NCBI RefSeq assembly: GCF_051262515.1
Contig: NZ_JBIMER010000001.1
Location: 310,001 to 374,000, forward strand
Length of the DNA stretch: 64,000 nt
From: Arthrobacter_N sp051262515
Lineage (GTDB): Bacteria; Actinomycetota; Actinomycetes; Actinomycetales; Micrococcaceae
Reading direction: 5' to 3'
The position numbers and the translations under genes are program-made. Under the pieces are notes generated by a model that saw only the letters and a program-made list of their open reading frames with translations, had not been told where the DNA came from and ran no database searches. This document shows positions 26,451 through 35,013 of this stretch, in pieces (the first letter of the stretch is position 1; each line of letters begins with the position of its first letter).

Positions 26451-27728
26451 ATGACTGATACCGCAACCGCACTCACGGACGAAAAGGCGCGCATCGGCGC
26501 CCCGTCGATTTCCGGCTTCACCGAGGAGGGTGAGAACCTGTCTCCCGTCAACGAGGCCATCTCCCCGCTCGGCGGCGACAGCAGCAAGGCCCACAGCCAC
26601 GGGCAGGGCGCCGGCGTGCCCGACTCCTCCCGCGCCGGACGGCTGACGAGCTACAACCTCGAGGACTTCGCCGCCCTGACCGGCCGCGAGGAGGATTGGC
26701 GCTTCACGCCGTTGAAGCGCCTCGGTGGCCTGCACAAGAACACGCTCGACGGGGTCGCGCCGTCCATCTCGGTCGAGGCCGGCGAAGCGATCCGCGTAGA
26801 GACCGTCTCCGCCGACGATTCTCGCGTCGGTTCGGTCGGCATCCCGGACGACCGGGTCTCGGCCAACGCCTGGAACGCCGTCTCCGAGGCAACGGTGCTG
26901 ACGGTCCCCGCGAACACCGAAGAAGCCCGGGCGACGTTGACGCTCACCGGCAACGGTGCCGCTGCCTCCGCCCAGCACATCGTGCTGGTCGCTGAGCCCA
27001 ACTCCAGCGCCGTCGTGGTCCTGGACCACGTCGGGAGCGCGGTCGTCGCGGAGAACATCGAAATCGATGTCCGCGAGGGTGCCCGGCTGACAGTCGTCTC
27101 CCTGCAGGCCTGGGACGATGATTCGGTTCACGCCAGCTCGCAGCAGGCCAAGATCGGCAAGGGCGCGTCGCTCAAGCACGTTGTCGTCTCCTTCGGCGGA
27201 AACGTCGTTCGGGTGACGCCGTCCGTTCGGTTTGCCGCTCCCGGCGCCACGGCGGAGATGTTCGGACTGTACTTCGCCGACGCCGGCCAGCACCTTGAGC
27301 ACCGGCTCTTCGTGGACCACGCGGTCCCGCGCTGCACGTCGAACGTGCTGTACAAGGGAGCGCTGCAGGGCAAGGACGCGCACACCGTTTGGGTGGGCGA
27401 CGTTCTCATCCGCAAGGCGGCCGAGGAAACGGACTCGTACGAGGCCAACCGCAACCTGGTCCTGACGGACGGCGCCCGGGCCGACTCGGTGCCGAACCTG
27501 GAGATCGAGACCGGACTCATCAAGGGTGCCGGCCACGCCAGCACCACCGGCCGCTTCGACGACGCCCACCTCTTCTACCTGATGTCCCGCGGCATCGACG
27601 AGAAGACGGCACGCCGCCTGGTGGTTCGGGGCTTCCTGAACGAGATCATCCAGCAGATCGGCGTCCCCGAGCTCGAGGAACGCATCAACGAAACGGTCGA
27701 GCGCGAGCTCGCCGCCACCGAACACTAG
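26451..27728 (+). CDS. sufD: Fe-S cluster assembly protein SufD
   Basis: A 425-residue homologue of SufB that completes the SufB-SufD heterodimer and helps iron entry. The C-terminal beta-helix core is well kept: HRLFVDHAVPRCTSNVLYKG, GKDAHTVWVGDVLIR and HLFYLMSRGIDE. The N-terminal 60 residues are less conserved. It starts 2 bp after sufB, so the two are translated together. In some relatives a Rieske-type gene lies between sufD and sufC; here there is only a 64-bp gap. Confidence 0.95.
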   Translation: MTDTATALTDEKARIGAPSISGFTEEGENLSPVNEAISPLGGDSSKAHSHGQGAGVPDSSRAGRLTSYNLEDFAALTGREEDWRFTPLKRLGGLHKNTLDGVAPSISVEAGEAIRVETVSADDSRVGSVGIPDDRVSANAWNAVSEATVLTVPANTEEARATLTLTGNGAAASAQHIVLVAEPNSSAVVVLDHVGSAVVAENIEIDVREGARLTVVSLQAWDDDSVHASSQQAKIGKGASLKHVVVSFGGNVVRVTPSVRFAAPGATAEMFGLYFADAGQHLEHRLFVDHAVPRCTSNVLYKGALQGKDAHTVWVGDVLIRKAAEETDSYEANRNLVLTDGARADSVPNLEIETGLIKGAGHASTTGRFDDAHLFYLMSRGIDEKTARRLVVRGFLNEIIQQIGVPELEERINETVERELAATEH

Positions 27729-27792
27729 GCCCCGCGCCGCACCCCCCATCCCACCACGCCGGCGCGGCCGGCACAGGAGAGAACGGACACCA

Positions 27793-28551
27793 ATGTCTAC
27801 TCTGGAAATCAAGGACCTGCACGTCTCGATCGACACGGAGCAGGGCACCAAGGAGATCCTCAAGGGCGTCACCTTGACGATCAAGACCGGCGAAACGCAC
27901 GCCATCATGGGCCCCAACGGGTCCGGCAAGTCCACGCTGGCCTCCACCATCGCGGGCCACCCGCGATACAAGGTCACCTCCGGCGAGATCCTGCTCGACG
28001 GCGAGGACGTGCTCTCGATGAGCGTCGACGAGCGTGCCCGCGCGGGGTTGTTCTTGGCCATGCAGTACCCGGTCGAGGTGCCGGGCGTGACCATGACGAA
28101 CTTCCTGCGCACCGCGAAGACGGCGATCGACGGCACCGCACCGAGCCTGCGCCACTGGACCAAGGACGTCAAGGCTGCCATGGCCGACCTGAAGATCGAC
28201 GCGGACTTCGCCAGCCGCAACGTCAACGAGGGCTTCTCCGGCGGCGAGAAGAAGCGCGTGGAGATCCTCCAGCTGGAACTCTTCAAGCCGCGGTTCGCCA
28301 TCCTCGACGAGACGGATTCCGGTCTCGACGTCGACGCACTGAAGGTCGTTTCCGAGGGCGTCAACCGCGCCGCGGAGAACAACGAGATGGGCACGCTGCT
28401 CATCACGCACTACACCCGCATCCTGCGCTACATCAAGCCGGACTTCGTGCACGTTTTCGTCGACGGCGCCATCGCCGAGCAGGGCGGCCCGGAGCTTGCC
28501 GACCGTCTCGAGGACGAGGGCTACGACCGCTTCATGGCTGTGAAGGCCTAG
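27793..28551 (+). CDS. sufC: Fe-S cluster assembly ATPase SufC
   Basis: A 252-residue soluble ABC ATPase that drives conformational change in SufB-SufD. Walker A GPNGSGKST lies at about residues 40-48, the signature appears as FSGGEKKR near 149-156, Walker B FAILDETDSGLD follows, and the switch histidine is in LLITHYTR. The extended Q-loop AMQYPVEVPGV is characteristic. A CAGGAGAG site stands before the ATG. Confidence 0.97.
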   Translation: MSTLEIKDLHVSIDTEQGTKEILKGVTLTIKTGETHAIMGPNGSGKSTLASTIAGHPRYKVTSGEILLDGEDVLSMSVDERARAGLFLAMQYPVEVPGVTMTNFLRTAKTAIDGTAPSLRHWTKDVKAAMADLKIDADFASRNVNEGFSGGEKKRVEILQLELFKPRFAILDETDSGLDVDALKVVSEGVNRAAENNEMGTLLITHYTRILRYIKPDFVHVFVDGAIAEQGGPELADRLEDEGYDRFMAVKA

Positions 28552-28553
28552 CC

Positions 28554-28898
28554 ATGACCGCGGAGAACAACGTTGCACAGGGCGCCGCCCAGGCGCCGCT
28601 CGAGGATGTCGAAGAGGCGCTCAAGGACGTCATCGACCCCGAGCTCGGGGTCAACGTGGTCGACCTTGGCCTGCTCTACGGTCTCAAGTACGCCGAGGAC
28701 GGTGCGCTGCTCATCGATATGACGCTAACGACGGCGGCGTGCCCCCTGACGGACGTCATCGAGGAGCAGGTCAGCCAGTCGGTCAGCGGTGTCGTGGACG
28801 AATACCGCCTGAACTGGGTATGGATGCCGCCGTGGGGTCCGGAACGGATCACCGACGACGGCCGCGACCAGATGCGGGCGCTCGGCTTCAACATCTAA
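28554..28898 (+). CDS. sufT: Metal-sulfur cluster assembly factor, DUF59/MIP18 family (SufT-like)
   Basis: A 114-residue small protein of the DUF59 family, which helps mature Fe-S proteins. The core is VIDPELGVNVVDLGLLYGL (near residues 26-44), followed by LTTAACPLTD containing the conserved cysteine near residue 61. It starts 2 bp after sufC. In M. tuberculosis sufS and sufU stand between these two genes; here sufT directly follows sufC. The operon ends at a hairpin 27 bp downstream. Confidence 0.92.
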   Translation: MTAENNVAQGAAQAPLEDVEEALKDVIDPELGVNVVDLGLLYGLKYAEDGALLIDMTLTTAACPLTDVIEEQVSQSVSGVVDEYRLNWVWMPPWGPERITDDGRDQMRALGFNI

Positions 28899-28925
28899 CG
28901 CCACCTGCGGAAAATCCAAACGACT

Positions 28926-28960
28926 CAAGCAGCCGGTCCACCCCGTGGGCCGGCTGCTTG
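28926..28960. terminator. Hairpin terminator after the suf operon
   Basis: CAAGCAGCCGGTCCA (28926-28940) pairs with TGGGCCGGCTGCTTG (28946-28960), a 15-bp stem with one wobble and a 5-nt loop. No T-run follows. It lies between the convergent sufT and the metallopeptidase gene and can act on both strands. Confidence 0.8.
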
Positions 28961-28981
28961 CGTCGGCTCCCGGGGCCCTCG

Positions 28982-29884
28982 CTAGGGATGGTCCAGGTCG
29001 TTGGACTCGAGGGTGTTGCATTCGTTGATGTCCCCCGTGCGGTAGCCGTGCATGAACCACGTCTGACGCTGGGCGCTGGAGCCGTGGGTCCAGCTCTCGG
29101 GGTTGACCTGGCCCGTGGCGGACTCCTGGATGCGGTCGTCGCCCACGGCCTCCGCCGCCGACAGCGCGGATCGCAGGTCCTCCTGCGTGAAGGGGTCCAT
29201 CAGCGGCTGGCCTGCTGCATCTGTCGTTTCCGCCGCGTGGGCCGCCCAGAGCCCGGCGAAGCAGTCCGCCTGCAACTCCACGCGGACGGCTCCGGACGTC
29301 GGTCCCGTGCCGCCCTGCTGCGAGGCGGCCAGCGTGCCGATGTGGTTCTGGATGTGGTGCCCGTACTCGTGCGCCACGACGTACTCCTCGGCCAGGAATC
29401 CACCGTCGGCACCGAACCGCGTTTCGAGATCGTCGAAGAACCCGGTGTCGAAGTAGGCCGAGCGGTCGGCCGGGCAATAGAACGGCCCGACGGCGCTCGT
29501 CGCCGTGCCGCATCCCGTCGAGACGCTTTCGGAGAACAGTTCCACGCCGGGCTGTTCCACCTCTTCGTCGTATTGCTGGAGGTAGGGCACCCAAAACGCG
29601 TCCAGGCTGGCGGTGGTCGCCAGGATGCGGCAGTCGATGCGCGCATTCGCGTCGGCACCCGTCTCGCACTCGTCGATGGCGGCCGGCCCGGTGGGTTGTT
29701 CCTGCGTCTGCCCGCCGCCGAGGCCGAGTTCCTCGAGAACGGCGGGATTGATCCCCAGGAGGCTGGCGATGAGCAGAACCAGGATCCCGCCACCGCCCAC
29801 GGCGATCTTCCCGCCCCGGCCGCCCCTGCCGCGGGAGTCGCGGACACGGGAGGAATCCAGACGCGCGTCGTCGTTGAAACTCAT
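28982..29884 (-). CDS. ypfJ: Neutral zinc metallopeptidase, YpfJ family
   Basis: A 300-residue membrane-anchored protein of the YpfJ/zinicin-like zinc metallopeptidase family, with unknown substrate. A charged arginine/glycine-rich N-tail is followed by one membrane segment (about residues 27-46). The active-site helix HEYGHHIQNH gives an HExxH motif near residue 172, and the downstream acidic ligand is likely in ELQADCFAG. TAGTCT lies 6 nt before the ATG on the - strand (29896-29891), a leaderless pattern. The gene stands alone, facing the suf operon. Confidence 0.9.
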   Translation of the reverse strand: MSFNDDARLDSSRVRDSRGRGGRGGKIAVGGGGILVLLIASLLGINPAVLEELGLGGGQTQEQPTGPAAIDECETGADANARIDCRILATTASLDAFWVPYLQQYDEEVEQPGVELFSESVSTGCGTATSAVGPFYCPADRSAYFDTGFFDDLETRFGADGGFLAEEYVVAHEYGHHIQNHIGTLAASQQGGTGPTSGAVRVELQADCFAGLWAAHAAETTDAAGQPLMDPFTQEDLRSALSAAEAVGDDRIQESATGQVNPESWTHGSSAQRQTWFMHGYRTGDINECNTLESNDLDHP

Positions 29885-29942
29885 GGCAAGAGACTACTCC
29901 CGGGACCGTGATTGGGGTCACTGGACCGGGTAGGCGGTCCGC

Positions 29943-29974
29943 GCGCGTACAATGGGTAGTTGCGTTGTACGCGC
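29943..29974. repeat. Perfect 10-bp inverted repeat overlapping the ABC-F promoter
   Basis: GCGCGTACAA (29943-29952) and TTGTACGCGC (29965-29974) are exact reverse complements with a 12-nt spacer. The left arm carries most of TACAAT (29948-29953), a good -10. The repeat ends 26 bp before the GTG of the ABC-F gene. It could be an operator, or a leader hairpin if transcription starts further upstream. Confidence 0.7.
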
Positions 29975-30000
29975 TGCACCCCCACCCGAAAGGTTCCCCC

Positions 30001-31602
30001 GTGATTTCCGTTGCCGACCTGGAGCTCCGCGCCGGAGCCCGCCTCCTGATGGACGGCGTGTCCTTCCGGATCGACAAGGGCGACAAGATCGGGCTGGTGG
30101 GCCGCAACGGGGCCGGCAAGACCACGATGACGCGCGTGTTGGCGGGGGAAAGCCTTCCCGCCGGCGGCACGGTCACCTCGACCGGGAGCGTCGGCTACCT
30201 CCCGCAGGATCCCCGCACCCCCGACATGGAACAGCTGGCGCGCGACCGCATCCTCTCCGCGCGCGGGCTGGACGTCGTCGTCGGCAAGCTCAAGAAGTGC
30301 CAGGACGAGATGGGCAGCGACGATCCGCAGATCCGCGACAAGGCCATGAACCGGTACGACCGGATCGAGGCCGAGTTCATGGCGAACGGCGGCTACGCGG
30401 CGGAGTCCGAGGCCGCGGCGATCTCCAACAACCTGTCGCTTCCGGAGCGACTGTTGAACCAGCCGCTGCGCACGCTGTCCGGTGGACAGCGCCGGCGCGT
30501 CGAGCTCGCGCGCATCCTGTACGCGGACGCGGAGACGCTCCTACTCGACGAACCGACCAACCACCTCGACGCGGACTCCATCGCGTGGCTGCGCGAGTTC
30601 CTGAGGGCGCACCAGGGCGGCCTGATCGTGATTTCGCACGACACCGACTTGCTGGAGGCGACGGTGAACAAGGTCCTGCACCTGGACGCCAACCGCGCGA
30701 CGATCGACATCTACAACCTCGGGTGGAAGCGCTACCTCGAACAGCGTGAAACCGACGAGCGGGCCCGCAAGCGCGAGCGCGCCAACACCGAAAAGAAAGC
30801 CGGCACGCTCCTGGCCCAGGCCAATAAGATGAAGGCGCGCGCCTCGGGCGCCTCCGCGGCGCAGAGCATGCTCAAGCGAGTGGACCGCCTGATGGGGGGG
30901 CTCGAAGAGGTCCGTGCGCAGGACCGCGTGGCAGCGCTGCGCTTCCCGGATCCGGCACCGTGCGGCAAGACCCCCATGATGGCCGAGGGGTTGAGCAAGT
31001 CCTACGGATCCCTGGAGATCTTCACCAACGTCGACCTGGCCATCGACCGCGGCTCCAAGGTGGTCATCCTGGGCCTCAACGGCGCCGGCAAGACCACCTT
31101 GTTGCGCATGCTCGCCGGGGTGGCCGAACCGGACACGGGACGGATCATCCCAGGTCACGGCCTCAAGGTCGGCTACTACGCGCAGGAGCACGAGACGCTG
31201 GATACGGAGCGGAGCGTGTTGGAGAACATGCGTTCGGCTGCCCCGCCGTCGTTGGGCGACGCGGAGGTGCGTGGCATCCTCGGTTCGTTCATGTTCAGCG
31301 GCGACGACGTCAACAAGCCCGCCGGCGTGCTGTCCGGCGGCGAGAAGACGCGCCTCGCACTGGCCACCATCGTGGCATCCAGCGCGAATATCCTGCTGTT
31401 GGACGAGCCCACCAACAACCTCGACCCGGCGAGCCGTGCGGAGATCCTCAATGCGCTTAGCAACTACCCGGGCGCCGTCGTCATGGTTAGCCACGACGAG
31501 GGCGCGGTGGCGGCGCTGAACCCCGAACGCGTCGTGCTGCTTCCCGACGGCGACGAGGACCTCTGGAACGATAGCTACCTCGACCTCGTTACCCTGGCCT
31601 AG
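30001..31602 (+). CDS. ABC-F family ATPase
   Basis: A 533-residue protein with two ABC ATPase domains and no membrane segments, the ABC-F layout of ribosome-associated translation or antibiotic-protection factors. First domain: GRNGAGKTT near residue 37, LSGGQRRR, LLDEPTNHLD. Second domain: GLNGAGKTT near residue 360, LSGGEKTR, LLDEPTNNLD. A charged linker (about 250-310) joins them. The GTG at 30001 is preferred because GAAAGG lies 7 nt upstream and the family begins this way. Its position downstream of suf matches M. tuberculosis Rv1473, a WhiB7-controlled gene. Whether this copy protects ribosomes or has a housekeeping role cannot be told from sequence. Confidence 0.9.
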   Translation: MISVADLELRAGARLLMDGVSFRIDKGDKIGLVGRNGAGKTTMTRVLAGESLPAGGTVTSTGSVGYLPQDPRTPDMEQLARDRILSARGLDVVVGKLKKCQDEMGSDDPQIRDKAMNRYDRIEAEFMANGGYAAESEAAAISNNLSLPERLLNQPLRTLSGGQRRRVELARILYADAETLLLDEPTNHLDADSIAWLREFLRAHQGGLIVISHDTDLLEATVNKVLHLDANRATIDIYNLGWKRYLEQRETDERARKRERANTEKKAGTLLAQANKMKARASGASAAQSMLKRVDRLMGGLEEVRAQDRVAALRFPDPAPCGKTPMMAEGLSKSYGSLEIFTNVDLAIDRGSKVVILGLNGAGKTTLLRMLAGVAEPDTGRIIPGHGLKVGYYAQEHETLDTERSVLENMRSAAPPSLGDAEVRGILGSFMFSGDDVNKPAGVLSGGEKTRLALATIVASSANILLLDEPTNNLDPASRAEILNALSNYPGAVVMVSHDEGAVAALNPERVVLLPDGDEDLWNDSYLDLVTLA

Positions 31603-31641
31603 CAACGCGACTGGAGCAGCCTCCTGCCCGAGTGCGGGAGG

Positions 31642-32535
31642 CTACCGCTCGCGTCCGCTCTCGAGGGCGTCCACGTAGGCGTCCTCGAGCTCCTCGTCCG
31701 TGGGCTGGCCGTCGCGGCGCCTGGTCTGCCGGCGGCGGGGTGCCCGGTAGGCCGAATGCAGGACCTCGAGGCCGGCGGCGGCCGCCTCGGCTTCCGTCTC
31801 GCGGTCCTCGCGGTTGATCCGTGCCTGCTGCTTCGCCGCGTACCCGAGGCCGATGAAGCCCAGGACGGCGAACGCGAACCACTGCAGGGAGTAGGACAGG
31901 TGGTTTCCCTCGTCCACCTCGGGCCGGGGAAGGGCCGTCGGGGCATCGGCCGGTGCCGGTTCCTCCGCGGCGAGCACGCCGAACGCGCCCTTGGCGATGT
32001 CGTAGCCCAGGACCCGCTCGAGCTCGGGCAGTTCGATCGAAGCCAATTGGCCCTCGGGGGCCGTCCGCTGGACGTCCGGCTCCCCGGCCTTAAGGCGCGC
32101 GACGACGTCCACCGTGCCCCGCGGGGGAGCGGGGACGGTGTCCGGCCTTCCGGCCGTTTCGTTTCCGATGGGCAGCCAGCCGCGGTTGATGGCCACGATC
32201 GCGCCGGATTCGGTGCGGAAGGGGACCAACACCTCGTAGCCGGGCGCGCCGGACAGGGGACGATTGCGCACGATCGTGGTGTCCGCGGTCAGGTATTCGC
32301 CGCGCAGCGCGACGGGAAGCCACGTGTCCGCCTCGTCGAGCGTTTCAAAGGATCCGGCCGTGTCGGAGAACGGAATGGGTACGGCGTCGTAGTTGGCTTC
32401 GACCAGCCCGTTGTCCGCACGGGCCTCGTCCAGGCGGTTCAACTGCCAGTTGCCCAGTCCCGCGCAGGCCGCCGCGAAAACGCAGACCATGAGGAACCAA
32501 CCGAGCCACCGGGTGCTGGCGAGGAAACGGTACAC
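31642..32535 (-). CDS. SURF1 family cytochrome oxidase assembly protein
   Basis: A 297-residue membrane protein of the SURF1 family, which helps haem insertion into cytochrome c oxidase. Two membrane segments frame an external loop: about residues 10-28 (WLGWFLMVCVFAAACAGLG) and about 214-232. The start RFLASTRWLGW, the GxWQLNRLDE block (GNWQLNRLDEA) and INRGWLP near residue 116 are typical. A charged tail of about 60 residues extends past the second span. It ends a - run of three genes, starting 3 bp after the small gene upstream. The gap to the ABC-F gene is 39 bp and includes AGCCTCC/GGAGGCT, a possible weak terminator. Confidence 0.9.
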   Translation of the reverse strand: MYRFLASTRWLGWFLMVCVFAAACAGLGNWQLNRLDEARADNGLVEANYDAVPIPFSDTAGSFETLDEADTWLPVALRGEYLTADTTIVRNRPLSGAPGYEVLVPFRTESGAIVAINRGWLPIGNETAGRPDTVPAPPRGTVDVVARLKAGEPDVQRTAPEGQLASIELPELERVLGYDIAKGAFGVLAAEEPAPADAPTALPRPEVDEGNHLSYSLQWFAFAVLGFIGLGYAAKQQARINREDRETEAEAAAAGLEVLHSAYRAPRRRQTRRRDGQPTDEELEDAYVDALESGRER

Positions 32536-32538
32536 GGG

Positions 32539-32787
32539 CTAGGACTCCTGGGCTGGGGCGGGCGGATCGAGCGGCAACGACTCCCTATAGAGCCCCCGCT
32601 CCGAAAGGTAGCTGCGCAACCATTCGGCGTGACCGTCGCAGGCCAGCCAGATTTTCCGCCGTTCTGGCGTGTGGATCCGCGGGTTGTTCCACAGGAGTTG
32701 CCGAGTGGCCGGCAGCCCGCAGGCCTTCCGCGAGCAGGTCGGCGTCTCCGGACCGGTCGCTCCCGCCAACTGGTCGAACAGGCTCAT
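32539..32787 (-). CDS. Small Cys/His-containing protein, conserved hypothetical
   Basis: An 82-residue protein without a clear assigned function. It holds Cys18, Cys23, Cys50 and His53 in a C-x4-C ... C-x2-H layout, which could bind a zinc ion. No signal peptide or membrane segment is visible. The ATG at 32787 has AAGGAG well placed upstream. The start overlaps the DUF3099 stop (ATGA) and the stop lies 3 bp before the SURF1 ATG, so it is in one operon with both. A role in oxidase assembly would be guilt by association only. Confidence 0.75.
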   Translation of the reverse strand: MSLFDQLAGATGPETPTCSRKACGLPATRQLLWNNPRIHTPERRKIWLACDGHAEWLRSYLSERGLYRESLPLDPPAPAQES

Positions 32788-33260
32788 GCGGCGTCTCCTT
32801 CGGATCGGTGGCGCGGATCGTCTTCGACAAACTCGCCCTCGAGGGTCACAGTGGTGTCGTCGTCCGGCGTGTCCTCGGCGTACCCGGTTGGGTCGGCGCC
32901 GCCGTCGTTCGACCCGTCGGCGTGGTGCGGGGACCCGGCGGCCCGGCCGTCCAAAGCCGCGGCCGGAGCCGCGTCCAGAAGCGAGGTGCTCTTGGTTTGC
33001 CGTGTCCGGTCGGCGCCGCCGTTGGCCACGACCACGGCGAACCAGGGCAGGAAGATGGCTCCGGCGAGGAAAACCCACTGCAGGGGCCCAGACGTGAAGA
33101 ACGCCGCGATGAAGCAGACCAGCCGGATGCTCATGGAAATGGTGTATTTCACCATGCGGGTGCGCATCTCGGAGGAATGCGACTCGGTGGCGTCCGTGAT
33201 GCTGAACACGGGTTCGTCCGGATCGTGGCGTCGGTGCTGCATGTGCGGTGGGTTGGTCAT
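32784..33260 (-). CDS. DUF3099 family membrane protein
   Basis: A 158-residue actinobacterial protein of unknown function. After a polar start (EPVFSITDATESHSSEMRTR, the DUF3099 hallmark) come two hydrophobic segments near residues 41-60 and 62-80, then an acidic, alanine-rich tail of about 75 residues. A GGAAGAG site lies just before the ATG. It is the first gene of a three-gene - run with the small Cys/His protein and SURF1, and stands head to head with fabG. Confidence 0.8.
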   Translation of the reverse strand: MTNPPHMQHRRHDPDEPVFSITDATESHSSEMRTRMVKYTISMSIRLVCFIAAFFTSGPLQWVFLAGAIFLPWFAVVVANGGADRTRQTKSTSLLDAAPAAALDGRAAGSPHHADGSNDGGADPTGYAEDTPDDDTTVTLEGEFVEDDPRHRSEGDAA

Positions 33261-33380
33261 GGCTCTTCCGTCGGCTGTGCCCCAATTGTCTCACCCGGGC
33301 CCGGCGGGGGACGAACCGGCCGAGGGCGCCCGGCGGTAGGATGGCTCAGAATCCAGCCATACCCCTTTCGGAGGAAACCC

Positions 33381-34103
33381 ATGCCGCAGACCCCTTCCGC
33401 CCCGCGCAGCGTCTTGATCACGGGAGGGAACCGCGGAATCGGCCTGGCCATCGCCCGTGCGTTCCTGGCCAACGGCGACAAGGTGGCCATCACCTACCGC
33501 AGCGGCGAGGTGCCCGAGGGCCTGTTCGGAGTGAAGGCGGACGTCACGGATACGGCATCGATCGATGCCGCGTTCACGGCCGTCGAGCAGGAGCACGGCC
33601 CCGTGGAGGTCGTCGTCGCCAATGCCGGCGTCACGCGGGACATGCTTTTGCTGCGCATGAACGAGGATGACTTCACGTCCGTCATCGACACCAACCTGAC
33701 CGGTGCCTTCCGCGTGATCAAGCGCGCGTCGAAGGGCATGATCCGGTTGCGCAAGGGCCGCGTGGTGCTGATTTCCTCGGTGGTCGGCCTCTACGGGTCA
33801 CCGGGGCAGATCAACTACGCCGCGTCCAAGGCAGGCTTGGTGGGCATCGCCCGGTCGCTGACGCGCGAGCTGGGATCGCGGGGAATCACCGCCAATGTCG
33901 TCGCTCCCGGCTTCATCAACACGGACATGACCGCGGCGCTGCCGGACGAGACGCAGAAAAACTACCTTGCGGGCATCCCTGCCGGTCGATTCGCGGAACC
34001 GGAGGAGGTTGCCAACGTCGTGCGCTGGATCTCCTCGGACGAGGCCGCATACATCTCCGGCGCGGTGATTCCGGTCGACGGCGGGCTCGGCATGGGGCAC
34101 TAG
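33381..34103 (+). CDS. fabG: 3-oxoacyl-[ACP] reductase FabG
   Basis: A 240-residue short-chain dehydrogenase that reduces 3-oxoacyl-ACP with NADPH in fatty-acid elongation. The cofactor motif TGGNRGIG is at about residues 14-21, NAGVTRD at about 83-89, and the catalytic Ser-Tyr-Lys in ISSVVGLYGSPGQINYAASK. The end shows the usual APGFINTDMTAAL and SGAVIPVDGG. A GGAGGAAAC ribosome site precedes the ATG at 33381. It lies upstream of a second SDR gene, much like mabA-inhA in mycobacteria, although the second gene here is not InhA-like at its cofactor site. Confidence 0.92.
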   Translation: MPQTPSAPRSVLITGGNRGIGLAIARAFLANGDKVAITYRSGEVPEGLFGVKADVTDTASIDAAFTAVEQEHGPVEVVVANAGVTRDMLLLRMNEDDFTSVIDTNLTGAFRVIKRASKGMIRLRKGRVVLISSVVGLYGSPGQINYAASKAGLVGIARSLTRELGSRGITANVVAPGFINTDMTAALPDETQKNYLAGIPAGRFAEPEEVANVVRWISSDEAAYISGAVIPVDGGLGMGH

Positions 34104-34255
34104 CCCCTCCGGGTACCCGGAATTCCTTAGAGGATTCCTACAACCGCGACCGACTCGGGGGCTGGCAAGATGGTCCTAGGCGTCCGTTCCGTGTGGGCGC
34201 AATTGAAGCATCCCCACAACGGCGTACCCCGCCGCACAACACTTAGGAGTGTTTG

Positions 34256-35002
34256 ATGACAGAGCTCGCCGGCAAATCGGCCGTCGTAACCGGTTCCTCC
34301 CGCGGTATCGGCGCGGAGGTCGCCAAGACGCTGGCCGCGCAAGGCGCGGGAGTCGTCATCAACTACCGCCAGAAGGCCCCGCGCGCAAACAAGGTGGTAC
34401 AGGGCATCGTGGAGGCGGGCGGCCGGGCCGTGGCCGTCGGCGCCGACTTGACCACCGCGGAGGGCGCCGGCGCCCTGGTGGAAGCGGCCACGGAGAACTT
34501 CGGCGGCCTGGACATCCTGGTTCTCAACGCCTCCGGGGGCATGGAATCCGGCATGGGGGAGGACTACGCCCTGCGCCTGAACCGGGACGCGCAAGTCAAC
34601 ATGCTCGAGGCGGCCGCCGCGAAGATGCCAGCGGGTTCGCGCGTGGTCTTCGTGACCAGCCACCAGGCCCACTTCATCGACGATGTGGCCACCATGGACG
34701 CCTACGAGCCGGTGGCCCGCTCCAAGCGCGCCGGCGAGGTTGCGCTGCGTGATCACATCCCGGCCCTTTCCGAAAAGGGCATCTCCCTGGTGATTGTCTC
34801 CGGGGACATGATCGAGGGGACGATCACCGCGACCCTGTTGGACCGCGCGGAGCCCGGTGCCATCGAGGCGCGACGGGAGGCGGCCGGCAAGCTGTACAGC
34901 GTCGAGGAGTTCGGCGCCGAGGTCGCGCGCATGGCCACGGCCGATGTCGAGACGGGACACACCGAATACGTCGGCGGCGCCGGCGACTTCCTCAAGAAGT
35001 AG
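34256..35002 (+). CDS. SDR family oxidoreductase with Y-x6-K active site
   Basis: A 248-residue short-chain dehydrogenase. The cofactor motif is classical (TGSSRGIG, near residues 13-20), with VLNASGG in place of the usual NNAG. The active-site serine is likely in VTSHQAH, but the tyrosine and lysine are six residues apart (YEPVARSK) rather than three. That Y-x6-K spacing is known from enoyl-ACP reductases of the FabI/InhA group. An enoyl reductase role beside fabG is therefore possible but not shown. The ATG at 34256 has AGGAG about 7 nt upstream. A strong terminator follows. A 152-bp gap separates it from fabG. Confidence 0.78.
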   Translation: MTELAGKSAVVTGSSRGIGAEVAKTLAAQGAGVVINYRQKAPRANKVVQGIVEAGGRAVAVGADLTTAEGAGALVEAATENFGGLDILVLNASGGMESGMGEDYALRLNRDAQVNMLEAAAAKMPAGSRVVFVTSHQAHFIDDVATMDAYEPVARSKRAGEVALRDHIPALSEKGISLVIVSGDMIEGTITATLLDRAEPGAIEARREAAGKLYSVEEFGAEVARMATADVETGHTEYVGGAGDFLKK

Positions 35003-35013
35003 GCGTTTGCTCC

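Noticed and set aside
26445..28406. A 653-codon open frame on the - strand
   Set aside because: It overlaps sufD and sufC in antisense, and both of those are clearly real genes.
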